Source of the DNA: Pseudomonas sp. ERMR1:02
GTDB lineage: Bacteria > Pseudomonadota > Gammaproteobacteria > Pseudomonadales > Pseudomonadaceae
Assembly (NCBI RefSeq): GCF_002277815.1
Contig: NZ_NKJI01000031.1
Span: forward strand, 1 to 42,725
DNA: 42,725 nt
Direction of reading: 5' to 3'
Shown here: positions 1 to 7,886 of the stretch, piece after piece
How the letters are laid out: each line of letters begins with the position of its first letter
Numbering within the stretch: the stretch's first letter is position 1
Translations under genes and position numbers: made by a program
Notes under the pieces: model-generated
What the model was told of the DNA's origin: nothing
Database searches by the model: none
What the model saw: the letters and a program-made list of their open reading frames with translations, nothing else

Positions 1-803
1 CGGTCTGGTCGACGTCGGCGTCGAGGTAGGCTTCGGCGTCACGGTGGTGGTAGGCGCGGACGTTGACATGTTTTTCCACCACCTGATGGCGGGTTTGCAA
101 GGCCCACACGCCATCTTCGCCGCTGCCCAGGCCGGCCGGTGGGCACAACGGCAGTTCGACGTCGAACTGGTAGCCGCGCTGGCCGTCACAGAAATGCACG
201 ACGTCGATCGGCAGGCGTTCGTGGTTGGTGAAGCGATACCAGATGCCGACTTCGGCCAGCAGGCGGCTGATGAAGGCCAGGTCGCTTTCGCCGTACTGCA
301 TCACCTGTTCGCGCCGGGGTATTGGCGATTCAGATTGAAGACGAAGTCCTGATACTCGAAACCGTGGCGGCGGCGCAGGACCTGCTCGACGATCGCCGGC
401 ACCGATTGGTGCTGGTAAATGCGGTATTGCCGGCCACGGTCGAGCAGGGCCAGTCGCGGTTGCAGGGTGACTTTGTAGCGGGCTTCGTCGCGGGAGCCGG
501 AGAGTCGTTGCAAACCGGTGATCACGCCATGCAGGGTGCGCAGCGGTTTGACCTCGGGCGTCGGGGCCCAAGAGAACACCGGCAGGTTCGACGGCACGGC
601 GTGCAGGCTGAATGTGGCTGGCTTGCCGAGCAGTTGTTCGGCGGCCAGGTCCTGGTCGGTGCTGGTGAATTCGATGTGGTAGACGTAGGGTTGGCTCAGG
701 TGTTCCGTGCCGTCGAAGGCGAGGACGTCGAGGTGGGCGTCTAGATCCTCGACCTGGAGTTGTGGCGGCTGTGGTCGAAGAAAACGGGTACTTGGGTGTT
801 CAC
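1..803 (-). CDS. vgrG: Type VI secretion tip protein VgrG (5' part, runs off window, frame-broken)
   Basis: VgrG forms the trimeric spike at the tip of the type VI secretion tube. The translated segments match the N-terminal gp27-like half of the family: VEDLDAHLDVLAFDGTE near the start, then VMQYGESDLAFISRLLAEVG, and an HFCDGQRGYQF stretch. A GTG at 801-803 is the likely start because AAGGAGG sits 7 nt upstream (complement of 811-817). Two frame breaks are visible. One is near 760-761 (AAA read as AA, between DHSRH and LQVED). The other is at 316-319 (five C read as four, between NRQYP and RREQVMQYGE). Restoring one base at each gives a continuous family-like protein, so I read both as sequence errors. 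The gene continues beyond position 1. No other T6SS gene is visible, so whether it belongs to a main cluster or is an orphan VgrG island cannot be told. Confidence 0.85.
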
Positions 804-982
804 GTCTGGACCTCCTTGGGACATTCGAGGAGGTGTCATTTCCACCCTCGTTCAAGCGCTGTCAGCTTTCAAGAAGCTGAGCCGAGTTGAAAGAGGATGT
901 TTCGTGAAAGTGCGTAGGAGGCGTCGGGATTGGTGGTGTGTAGGGTCTGTAAGAATTTTTACGGTGTTATCAAAGCAGGATT

Positions 983-1011
983 AAAAGATCGTCCGAACGC
1001 AACGATCTTTT
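983..1011 (-). terminator. Rho-independent terminator downstream of the DinB-family gene
   Basis: Perfect 10-nt inverted arms AAAAGATCGT (983-992) and ACGATCTTTT (1002-1011) enclose a 9-nt loop. Read on the minus strand the stem ends in TTTT directly after the stop codon at 1016. The A/T ends make it plausible in both directions. Confidence 0.75.
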
Positions 1012-1015
1012 GATC

Positions 1016-1597
1016 TTAATGCCCCCAGATCAGCGCTTCGGTCCACCCCAACTCGGCAAAATCCTCGGCCCGCAAGTGCGACTCACCAATACAGAAAAAC
1101 TCGTCCAGTTGCGGCGGTTTCACCGATGTATCGCTGAGCATTGCATGGACCTGACCACGGTGATGAATCTGGTGCTCGAACAAGTGCGACAGCATGCGCA
1201 GGCGGCTTTCATGTTGCGGCGTGTCCCGGGCGATGGTCACCACTTTTCCCAGGTCGGCATCGCGCATTTGTTCGCAGTAGGCGATCAGGCGTCGGTCGAC
1301 CTGGGCCTGCTCGCGCTTGAGGTCCAGGGCATCGGTGAACGGTTCGTCGTCCGTGAAAAATACGTAGCAATCGGGATGCGGATCATCGCCGCGCAACTCA
1401 CGCTCTAGGGCATCCACGTAAAACCAGTCGCACGTCAGGATGTGGTTGAGGGTCGTGCGTAGGCTGGGAAAGAAGCTGACGCGAGGGGCTGCCAGATCAT
1501 CCGCACTCAACTGACACCAGGCTTTGGCCAGTCGGTGATTGGCCCAGGCGTTCTGATAAGCCATGGTCAACAAATGGTGTGAAAGAGGTTGATTCAT
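1016..1597 (-). CDS. DinB/DUF664-family putative metal-dependent protein
   Basis: A 193-residue protein of the DinB-like four-helix-bundle superfamily, which includes metal-dependent thiol transferases and many proteins of unknown role. Three histidines typical of the metal site are visible: one in TTLNHILTCDW in the first third and two in HLFEHQIHHRGQ near residue 150-160. The ATG at 1595-1597 (MNQPLSHHLL) is chosen because AGGAGG lies 7 nt upstream. The ATG two codons earlier is only 1 nt from that Shine-Dalgarno sequence. The gene is followed directly by a hairpin terminator, so it ends a transcription unit. zapE lies 50 bp upstream on the same strand. The substrate cannot be inferred. Confidence 0.8.
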   Translation of the reverse strand: MNQPLSHHLLTMAYQNAWANHRLAKAWCQLSADDLAAPRVSFFPSLRTTLNHILTCDWFYVDALERELRGDDPHPDCYVFFTDDEPFTDALDLKREQAQVDRRLIAYCEQMRDADLGKVVTIARDTPQHESRLRMLSHLFEHQIHHRGQVHAMLSDTSVKPPQLDEFFCIGESHLRAEDFAELGWTEALIWGH

Positions 1598-1647
1598 GCT
1601 CATGCCTCCTGAAACTAAAGCCTGCTGAATCTCAAGGCTCCTGATTC

Positions 1648-2766
1648 TCAAACTTGCGCGAAACGTTGCAGCTGCATCTCCTGCAAGCGACTCAGGGTGC
1701 GTCGGAACGGGAATTCCAGGTAGCCCTCGGTGTAGAGCGAATCCATCGGCACCTGCGCTTCGAGGTATAGCGGTACCTTGCGGTCGTAGCATTCGTCCAC
1801 CAGGGCGATGAAACGCCGCACACCGTCGTCATGCACCGACAGCTGCGGCAATTGGCGATCCCCTGCCTCCACTCGCACGGCGCCGTCTTCAGTGCCCCGG
1901 GCAATGCGCCCTGCACGTTTTTGCGCGCTCAGGTTGGGGACATCACTCAACAGGATAGCGCTGAAGGTGTCGCACAGGACCATGAAATCCATCGCGGCAA
2001 ACGGCTGCTCACAGAGATCGGCGTAACGACACCAGAGCACGGTTTTGCTCGCCTGCACCACATCCAGCGAACGGTAACCGACCTTGACCGGTTCGCTGGA
2101 CACCGGTTGGCCAATGGTCAGCACCTTGAACACATCATCCAGTGCGCTGGATTGTCCCGGCACGGCCACCCAGTAACGCTGCAAACCCTGCCCCGGATGC
2201 AGACGGTGATCTTCGCCGCCGTTCACCGCTATCACCTGCATGTGCTGTTTGATCGCGACGATGGCGGGCAGAAAGCGGTCGCGGTTGAAGCCATCGGCGT
2301 ACAGCTGGTCCGGGGGCAGATTGGAGGTGCAGACCACCACCACGCCTTGTTCGAACATCACTTGGAATAACCGCCCCAGAATGATCGCGTCACCGATGTC
2401 ATTGACGAACAATTCGTCGAAGCACAGCACCCGCACCTCTTCGCTCAGTTCGCGGGCCAGGGCCTTCAGCGGGTCGGCGGTGCCGGTGAGCTGAAACGAG
2501 CGCTGATGCACCCAGCCCATGAAGTGGTGAAAGTGTTGACGCCGGGCAGGAACCCGCAGATGTTGGTAAAACTGGTCCATCAACCAGGTCTTCCCGCGCC
2601 CGACCGGGCCCCATAGGTACACGCCAGTAATCGGCACGCGCCCCTCATGCAGCGCTTCATGGCACTTTTGCAAGGCCCAGACGGCATGTTCCTGGGCTTC
2701 GTCCTGGACGAAACCCTTTTGTTCGATCGCGTGTTGCCAGGCGCTGAGGGGAGAGTCGACATTCAT
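1648..2766 (-). CDS. zapE: Cell division protein ZapE (AFG1-like ATPase)
   Basis: A 372-residue P-loop ATPase of the AFG1/ZapE family, close to the E. coli length of about 375. ZapE associates with the Z-ring and is linked to division under stress. Walker A is GPVGRGKT at residues 53-60 and Walker B is VLCFDELF at about 113-120. VCTSNLPPDQLYADG is the family's sensor-region signature, and the C-terminal YLEFPFRRTLSRLQEM stretch is also typical. The ATG at 2764-2766 (MNVDSPLSAW) is preferred over the longer frame from 2832, whose first 22 residues look like translated leader. The Shine-Dalgarno sequence is weak. The gene is divergent from the aldo/keto reductase and upstream of the DinB-family gene. 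Confidence 0.9.
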   Translation of the reverse strand: MNVDSPLSAWQHAIEQKGFVQDEAQEHAVWALQKCHEALHEGRVPITGVYLWGPVGRGKTWLMDQFYQHLRVPARRQHFHHFMGWVHQRSFQLTGTADPLKALARELSEEVRVLCFDELFVNDIGDAIILGRLFQVMFEQGVVVVCTSNLPPDQLYADGFNRDRFLPAIVAIKQHMQVIAVNGGEDHRLHPGQGLQRYWVAVPGQSSALDDVFKVLTIGQPVSSEPVKVGYRSLDVVQASKTVLWCRYADLCEQPFAAMDFMVLCDTFSAILLSDVPNLSAQKRAGRIARGTEDGAVRVEAGDRQLPQLSVHDDGVRRFIALVDECYDRKVPLYLEAQVPMDSLYTEGYLEFPFRRTLSRLQEMQLQRFAQV

Positions 2767-2822
2767 GCGCGGCAGTATAGTCCTGTAGCAGTCGCCGGTC
2801 GGCCGATTTCCAAATAAGAGCC

Positions 2823-2853
2823 TTGACGACATATATGATTAACATCATATTTA
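2823..2853 (+). promoter_or_regulatory. Candidate sigma70-type promoter of the aldo/keto reductase gene
   Basis: TTGACG at 2823-2828 could serve as a -35 box. An AT-rich stretch CATATTTA follows at 2846-2853, and CATATT at 2846-2851 gives 17-nt spacing. This leaves a leader of about 50 nt before the Shine-Dalgarno sequence AGGAG (2897-2901) and the ATG at 2910. The call rests on motif and spacing only. Confidence 0.45.
2833..2850. promoter_or_regulatory. 18-bp palindrome overlapping the promoter (candidate operator)
   Basis: ATATGAT-TAAC-ATCATAT is a perfect inverted repeat with 7-nt arms and a 4-nt centre. It lies between and over the candidate -35 and -10 boxes. This is the usual geometry of a repressor operator for a small dimeric regulator. 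No regulator gene is adjacent, so the cognate protein is unknown. Confidence 0.45.
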
Positions 2854-2909
2854 ATAAATGCCGTGCAACATCTATTAAATTCTCGATCGTTACTTCAGGA
2901 GTCATCCCC

Positions 2910-3962
2910 ATGCATTACAAAGTTTTCGGCCGCAAGACCGGCCTGCGGGTTTCCGAACTGGCACTGGGCGCCGGCAACTTTGGCACCGGTTGGGGCCACG
3001 GCGCCGAACGTGACGAAGCCAAGGCCATTTTTGATGGCTACCTGGAGGCTGGCGGCAACTTCATCGACACCGCCAACGGCTATCAGGGCGGCCAATCGGA
3101 AACCATGCTCAGCGAGTTCATCGCCGCGGAACGGGATCACCTGGTCATCGCCAGCAAATACACCTTGGGGACTACACCGGCAGCCGGCATTTCCCACACC
3201 GGCAACAACCGCAAGAACATGGTTCGCGCCGTGGAAGAGAGTTTGAAACGGCTGAAAACTGACCACCTCGACCTGTTCTGGGCCCACATGAGCGATGGCG
3301 TGACACCGATGGAAGAAATTCTGCGTGGTTTCGACGACTTGGTACGGGCCGGCAAGATCCATTACGCGGGTCTGTCGAATTTCCCGGCGTGGCGTATCGC
3401 CCGGGCCGATCTGCTGGCCGAGATGCGCGGTTTTGCGCCGATTGCCGGGATTCAGGTCGAGTACAGCCTGGCCGAACGCACTGCGGAGCGCGAGCAATTG
3501 CCGATGGCCGAAGCGCTTGGCCTGGCCGCGACCTTGTGGTCTCCGTTGGGTGGTGGCTTCCTCACTGGCAAGTACCGCAACACCGAGGGCGACAACCGCG
3601 CCAGTAAACTCGGCATGCTGGTTCACGCCGAGAAAAGCGCCCGTGAAACTGCCCTGCTCGATACTCTGCTGGCCGTTGCCGAGGAACTGGCAGCCAGCCC
3701 GACCCACGTGGCCATCGCCTGGCTGCGTGAGCAAGCCAGACGTTCGACCACCACGCTGATTCCTATTCTCGGCTCACGGACCCGTGTACAGCTGGACGCT
3801 ACTTTGGGGGCGTTGACCGTACAGCTGAACGCCGAGCAGTTGGCACGCCTCGATGACGTCAGCAGCGTGGCCAAAGGCGTGCCCCATGAATCGATTTCCG
3901 GTTCTGCTGCACGGTTTAGCGGGGGCGTAACCCTCGACCTGCCGAAAATCCCCGTGGCCTGA
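2910..3962 (+). CDS. Aldo/keto reductase family oxidoreductase
   Basis: A 350-residue NAD(P)H-dependent aldo/keto reductase with a TIM-barrel fold. The catalytic tetrad is visible: Asp53 and Tyr58 in FIDTANGY, Lys83 in VIASKYT and His126 in LFWAHMSD. A cofactor-binding stretch near the C terminus reads PILGSRTRVQL. The ATG at 2910 follows AGGAG with 8-nt spacing. The longer frame from 2823 would translate the promoter region and is rejected. The gene stands alone, ends in a REP pair, and is convergent with the agmatinase-family gene. The substrate is unknown. Regulation through the upstream palindrome is an inference. Confidence 0.9.
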   Translation: MHYKVFGRKTGLRVSELALGAGNFGTGWGHGAERDEAKAIFDGYLEAGGNFIDTANGYQGGQSETMLSEFIAAERDHLVIASKYTLGTTPAAGISHTGNNRKNMVRAVEESLKRLKTDHLDLFWAHMSDGVTPMEEILRGFDDLVRAGKIHYAGLSNFPAWRIARADLLAEMRGFAPIAGIQVEYSLAERTAEREQLPMAEALGLAATLWSPLGGGFLTGKYRNTEGDNRASKLGMLVHAEKSARETALLDTLLAVAEELAASPTHVAIAWLREQARRSTTTLIPILGSRTRVQLDATLGALTVQLNAEQLARLDDVSSVAKGVPHESISGSAARFSGGVTLDLPKIPVA

Positions 3963-3967
3963 AAAAG

Positions 3968-4034
3968 CTTCGCGGGCAAGCCTCGCTCCTACAAGTGCAC
4001 CGCTCACCCTGTAGGAGCGAGCTTGCCCGCGAAG
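3968..4034. repeat. REPIN (inverted REP pair), GTAGGAGCGAGC type
   Basis: Two inverted REP units of about 25 nt, 3968-3993 and 4010-4034, are separated by about 16 nt. The core is TGTAGGAGCGAGCTTGCCCG. The element sits between two convergent gene ends and can form a long hairpin. This is the typical Pseudomonas REP doublet that moves as a non-autonomous unit. Confidence 0.9.
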
Positions 4035-4062
4035 AGGCCGTAACAGGCACTACAAAACTATG

Positions 4063-5022
4063 TTACCGATCGACCTTATGCTTGGCCGCATAAAGGCACA
4101 GCATCTCCATCGCCAGCGTCGCCGCCGCCAATGAGGTGATGTCCGCACTGTCATACGCCGGCGCCACTTCCACCACATCCATGCCCACCAGATTGATCCC
4201 GCGCAAGCCGCCGAGGATTTCCAGCGCCTGCACCGTGCTCAGGCCGCCACACACTGGTGTTCCGGTGCCCGGAGCGAAGGCCGGGTCGAGGCAGTCGATG
4301 TCGAAAGTCAGGTACACCGGGTTGTCACCGACCCGAACCCGAATGGCCTCGACAATCGCATCAACCCCGCGCCGATGCACCTGCCGCGCATCCAGTACCT
4401 CAAAACCCTGATGATCATCGTTAGTGGTGCGCAAACCGATTTGCACCGAACGCGACGGATCGACCAGGCCTTCCTTGGCGGCATGCCAAAACATGGTGCC
4501 GTGGTCGATACGCTTGCCCTCTTCGTCCGGCCAGGTGTCGCTGTGGGCGTCGAAGTGGATCAGTGACAACGGGCCATGCTTGCGTGCGTGAGCCTTGAGC
4601 AGCGGATAGGTGATGAAGTGATCGCCACCGAAGGTCAACATCGCGCTGCCCGCGTTGAGAATGTGTTCGGCGTGGGCCTCGATGCTTTCCGGGGTCGACT
4701 GCGGCGAACCGTAATCGAAGTCGCAATCGCCGAAGTCCACGACCGCCAGATGATCGAACGGGTCGAAGGTCCATGGCCAGTGACGCTCCCAAGCAATCCC
4801 GGTAGACGCGGCACGAATCCCCCGCGGTCCGAAGCGCGCGCCGGGACGGTTGCTGGTAGCGGTGTCGAACGGCACGCCGCTGACCGCCACGTCGACACCG
4901 CGCAAGTCACGGCTGTAGCGACGGCGCATGAAACTTGTGATGCCGGCGTAGGTACTTTCGGCGGCAGTGCCGTACAGGCTGTCGCGGGTCATGGCCTGAT
5001 CGTTTTGCATCGGGACGTCCAT
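4063..5022 (-). CDS. speB: Agmatinase-family ureohydrolase (agmatinase or guanidinobutyrase)
   Basis: A 319-residue member of the arginase/agmatinase superfamily, which uses a binuclear Mn site to cleave guanidino compounds to urea and an amine. Metal-binding motifs are TFGGDHF, HFDAHSDTW and TFDIDCLDPAFAPGTGTP. The start at 5022 (MDVPMQNDQ) has AAGGAA 6 nt upstream. It lies 30 bp downstream of a PotF-like polyamine-binding protein gene on the same strand, with a divergent LysR regulator beyond. That context suggests uptake plus catabolism of agmatine or a related guanidino acid. Pseudomonads also have guanidinobutyrase (GbuA) and guanidinopropionase (GpuA) paralogues with the same motifs. 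The symbol speB is therefore the family default, and substrate is not decided by sequence. Confidence 0.85.
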   Translation of the reverse strand: MDVPMQNDQAMTRDSLYGTAAESTYAGITSFMRRRYSRDLRGVDVAVSGVPFDTATSNRPGARFGPRGIRAASTGIAWERHWPWTFDPFDHLAVVDFGDCDFDYGSPQSTPESIEAHAEHILNAGSAMLTFGGDHFITYPLLKAHARKHGPLSLIHFDAHSDTWPDEEGKRIDHGTMFWHAAKEGLVDPSRSVQIGLRTTNDDHQGFEVLDARQVHRRGVDAIVEAIRVRVGDNPVYLTFDIDCLDPAFAPGTGTPVCGGLSTVQALEILGGLRGINLVGMDVVEVAPAYDSADITSLAAATLAMEMLCLYAAKHKVDR

Positions 5023-5035
5023 CTCGGGTTCCTTA

Positions 5036-5068
5036 TTATTGGCGGCTACGGTTTATTGGCGGCTACGG
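5036..5068. repeat. 17-bp tandem duplication across a stop codon
   Basis: TTATTGGCGGCTACGG occurs at 5036-5051 and again at 5053-5068, separated by a single base. The second copy contains the 3' end and stop codon (5053-5055) of the binding-protein gene. The first copy lies in the intergenic gap before the agmatinase-family gene. It looks like a short tandem duplication of the gene end. Confidence 0.8.
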
Positions 5069-6144
5069 AAAGCGGTCCACAGTCGGGTGCGCTGACGCAT
5101 GTCCTTGAGGCTCATGCTGCGGTCGGCGTACAACCGGTCACGTATGTCAGCGGGTGGGTAGATGTCCGGGTCGGTACGCACCGCCTCATCGACCAGCGGC
5201 GTCGCAGCCTGGTTGGCGGTGGCGAAGAACAGGGTGTTGGTCAGCGCGGCAACGGATTCGGGACGCAACATGAATTCAATGAACTGGCGCGCGGCTTCGG
5301 GGTGCGGCGCGTCCTTGGGGATCGCCAGGTTGTCCTGCCATACAAGGGTGCCTTCCTTCGGAATCCGATAGGCGATTTCGTAGGGCTTGTTGGCCTTGCG
5401 CGCCTGGTCGGCGGCCATGCTGGTATCACCGTTGTAAGCCAGTGCCAGACAGACGCTGCCGTTGGCCAGATCGTTGATCTGACGGCCGCTGGCGACGTAC
5501 AGCACCGAAGGTTGCAGCTTGTGCAGTAGTTCTTGTGCCGCGTCGAGATCATTCTTGTCGGTGCTGTACGGATCTTTGCCCAGATAGTGCAAGGCCAGGC
5601 CGATCACTTCCTGTGGCGAATCAATGATCGCAATGCCGCAGTCCTTCAATTTGCTGGCGTACTCCGGCTTGAACAGCAGATCGAGGCTGTTCAGCGGTAC
5701 GTTCGGCAAACGTTTGTGCACCGCCTCGACATTCATTCCAAGCCCGAGGGTGCCCCAGGTATAGGGCACGCCATATTGATTGCCGGGATCGACAGCTGCG
5801 AGTTTGTGCAGCAGATCCGGATCAAGGTTGGCGTAGCCCTTCAAGCCTTCATGGGGAATGGCTTTCAAAGCCCCTGCCGCCAAGCCGCGCGCCAGAACGC
5901 TGGACGACGGCACCACCACGTCATAGCCACTGCCGCCGGTGAGCAGTTTGGTTTCCAGCACCTCCGGCGCATCGAAAGTGTCGTAGCGCACGTGAATGCC
6001 GGTTTCCTTCTCGAAGCGCTGCAAGGTTTCAGGGGCGACGTAATCAGCCCAACTGTAGAGGTTGACGACTTTGTCCTCGGCCTGGGCCGCTGCGGCCATG
6101 GCGAGGAACAGCGCGGGTACACATAACTTGAACACTGGAGCCAT
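5053..6144 (-). CDS. PotF-like periplasmic polyamine-binding protein of an ABC transporter
   Basis: A 363-residue extracellular solute-binding protein of the PotD/PotF family, which captures putrescine, spermidine or related cations for an ABC importer. The signal peptide MAPVFKLCVPALFLAMAAAA ends at AQA, followed by EDKVVNLYSWADYVAPETL, the family's typical mature N terminus. Other conserved stretches are GVPYTWGTLGLGMN and LALAYNGDTSMA. The ATG at 6144 is chosen because it gives a clean signal peptide. An in-frame ATG at 6195 would add 17 residues in front of it. No permease or ATPase gene is nearby, so the protein must work with components elsewhere or as a sensor. It is probably co-transcribed with the downstream ureohydrolase and divergent from a LysR gene. 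Confidence 0.85.
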   Translation of the reverse strand: MAPVFKLCVPALFLAMAAAAQAEDKVVNLYSWADYVAPETLQRFEKETGIHVRYDTFDAPEVLETKLLTGGSGYDVVVPSSSVLARGLAAGALKAIPHEGLKGYANLDPDLLHKLAAVDPGNQYGVPYTWGTLGLGMNVEAVHKRLPNVPLNSLDLLFKPEYASKLKDCGIAIIDSPQEVIGLALHYLGKDPYSTDKNDLDAAQELLHKLQPSVLYVASGRQINDLANGSVCLALAYNGDTSMAADQARKANKPYEIAYRIPKEGTLVWQDNLAIPKDAPHPEAARQFIEFMLRPESVAALTNTLFFATANQAATPLVDEAVRTDPDIYPPADIRDRLYADRSMSLKDMRQRTRLWTAFRSRQ

Positions 6145-6245
6145 GACGAACACCTGACCGGAGGAAGTGGATACAGCATGCGTCGTCGGATACATTGATA
6201 AAATATAAAGATTATTAACCTGACATTAGCCTTGAGTAATGTTTC

Positions 6246-7139
6246 ATGCTCGGACAACTTCATGATCTGGACCTGCAACTGTTGCGTCTTTTTGTCAGCG
6301 TGGTGGAGTGCGGCGGCTTCAGCGCGGCACAGGGTGAACTGGGCTTGAGCCAGTCGAGCATCAGCCAGCAAATGGCCAAACTGGAAACCCGGCTTGGCTA
6401 CCGGTTGTGCAGTCGGGGCAAGGGTGGATTCAGGGTCACGCCCAAAGGCGAACAATTGCTCAGCGCCACCCGAGGTTTATTCGAATCCATCGAAGCGTTC
6501 CGCCATAAATCTAATGGCGTGGCCGGGCGTCTGATCGGTGAAGTGCGCCTGGGCTTGTCCGAAGCGCTGGATCAATCGGTGCTGCAACGGGTGGCCGAGG
6601 CGATCCGGCGTTTTCGCGAACGCGACGAATCGGTACGTATCGAATTGATGAGCGCCATGCCCGGTGAAATGGAGCGCTTGCTGCTGCAACAGCGGCTGGA
6701 CCTGGCCATTGGCTATTTCTCGCAGGTACAAAGCGCCTTTGACTACCGTGAACTGTTCACCGAAACCCAACATTTATACTGCGCCGCCGGCCATCCACTG
6801 TTCAGCAATGACGCGCCGGATGACCAGGCGTTGCAGGCTTGTGATCGGGTCGATCACCCCTACCGCTTCCTGCGCAGCGATGAGCCCTTTCAGGGAAAAC
6901 TGTGTTCGGCGCGATCGGAACAGGTCGAAGGCACCCTGGCCTTCATTCTGTCCGGCAAGCACGTGGGCTATCTGCCCAATCACTTTGCCCGTGGCTGGGA
7001 AGACAAGGGTCTGCTGCGGGTCGTACGCCGCGAAGGCATGAGTTTCGACGTGGCATTTCACCTGGCGCGCCATCGTGCGCAGGTGCCGGGGGATGCACAG
7101 AAGGCGTTTGAGGAAGACTTGTTGGCGGCGTTTGCCTGA
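6246..7139 (+). CDS. LysR-family transcriptional regulator next to the polyamine genes
   Basis: A 297-residue LysR-type regulator. The N-terminal winged helix-turn-helix covers about residues 8-67 (LQLLRLFVSVVECGGFSAAQ, then SQSSISQQMAKLETRLGYRL). A periplasmic-binding-like effector domain follows from about residue 95. An in-frame TAA at 6237-6239 makes the ATG at 6246 the first usable start. The gene is divergent from the binding-protein/ureohydrolase pair across an AT-rich 100-bp gap. By the usual LysR arrangement it probably controls that pair in response to a polyamine or guanidino compound. This is inferred from position only. Confidence 0.88.
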   Translation: MLGQLHDLDLQLLRLFVSVVECGGFSAAQGELGLSQSSISQQMAKLETRLGYRLCSRGKGGFRVTPKGEQLLSATRGLFESIEAFRHKSNGVAGRLIGEVRLGLSEALDQSVLQRVAEAIRRFRERDESVRIELMSAMPGEMERLLLQQRLDLAIGYFSQVQSAFDYRELFTETQHLYCAAGHPLFSNDAPDDQALQACDRVDHPYRFLRSDEPFQGKLCSARSEQVEGTLAFILSGKHVGYLPNHFARGWEDKGLLRVVRREGMSFDVAFHLARHRAQVPGDAQKAFEEDLLAAFA

Positions 7140-7316
7140 ACCTCCTGTGTCTGCCAGTTCTTATAGACTCGATTCTGCAGGTCATGGAAAATCCAAATGT
7201 CCAGGTCTTGGGTGAACCTGCCATGCCGCCAGGTGTCGCACAGTTGAACCGTCAGACAACGCTCAAGGGCTGAGCCGCGCCGGCCCATCCCTTTGTTTAC
7301 CTATGAGAGCACGTCC

Positions 7317-7790
7317 ATGCGCAGCGTCCACGCGGTCATCCTTTCCCTTCTGTTGCTCTCCCTGAGCGCCTGTGCCCTGTTCCCCAATCGTGATCCACTG
7401 AACATCAACGTGGTCGGCATTCAGCCATTGCAAAGCCAGGACATGGAAGTACGCTTTGCCGTGAAAATTCGCGTGCAAAACCCCAACGATACGACCATCG
7501 ACTACAACGGTGTAGCGCTGGACCTGGAGGTCAATGGTCAGCCGCTCGCCTCCGGCGTCAGCGATCAATCGGGTTCGATTGCGCGTTTTTCCGAAACCGT
7601 GCTGACGGTCCCGGTAAGCGTGTCGGCGTTCTCGGTGCTGCGCCAGACTTTCGGTTTGAGTCAGATGCAAACCCTGAACAACATGCCCTACGTTCTGCAC
7701 GGCAAACTGGCCGCAGGCTTGTTCGGCACGATGCGTTTCGTCGATAGTGGCAAGCTCAGCCTGCCGGGGCCTACGACCGGCAGCCTGTAG
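7317..7790 (+). CDS. LEA type 2 (WHy-domain) lipoprotein
   Basis: A 157-residue lipoprotein. MRSVHAVILSLLLLSL is followed by the lipobox LSAC, giving Cys18 as the lipidated residue. The mature part matches the WHy/LEA_2 beta-sandwich: IQPLQSQDMEVRFAVKIRVQ, then NPNDTTIDYNGVALDLEVNG. Such proteins are common in Pseudomonas and linked to stress or desiccation, but have no defined biochemical role. The ATG at 7317 is used because it gives the signal peptide; the earlier in-frame start adds eight residues that do not fit. The TAG stop (7788-7790) lies inside the left arm of a REP element. Confidence 0.82.
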   Translation: MRSVHAVILSLLLLSLSACALFPNRDPLNINVVGIQPLQSQDMEVRFAVKIRVQNPNDTTIDYNGVALDLEVNGQPLASGVSDQSGSIARFSETVLTVPVSVSAFSVLRQTFGLSQMQTLNNMPYVLHGKLAAGLFGTMRFVDSGKLSLPGPTTGSL

Positions 7791-7883
7791 GAGCGAGCTT
7801 GCTCGCGAAAAACCCAAAGGCACCGAGGTAATCCAAGGCACTCGGCGTCGGAACGCCGCCCGGAGCAAGCCTCGCTCCTACAG
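7785..7883. repeat. REPIN (inverted REP pair), GTAGGAGCGAGC type
   Basis: The left REP begins at 7785 (CTGTAGGAGCGAGCTTGCTC) and the inverted partner ends at 7883 (GCCTCGCTCCTACAG). The pair lies between convergent genes, and its left arm overlaps the stop codon of the LEA-type lipoprotein gene. Confidence 0.88.
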
Positions 7884-7886
7884 GGG

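Noticed and set aside
1..803. vgrG as a true pseudogene
   Set aside because: Both breaks are single-base homopolymer shortenings like those in glgX and malQ; the rest of the sequence is well conserved and without in-frame stops.
2823..2909. N-terminal extension of the aldo/keto reductase from 2823
   Set aside because: It would translate the promoter and palindrome; the ATG at 2910 has a well-spaced AGGAG and matches the family start.
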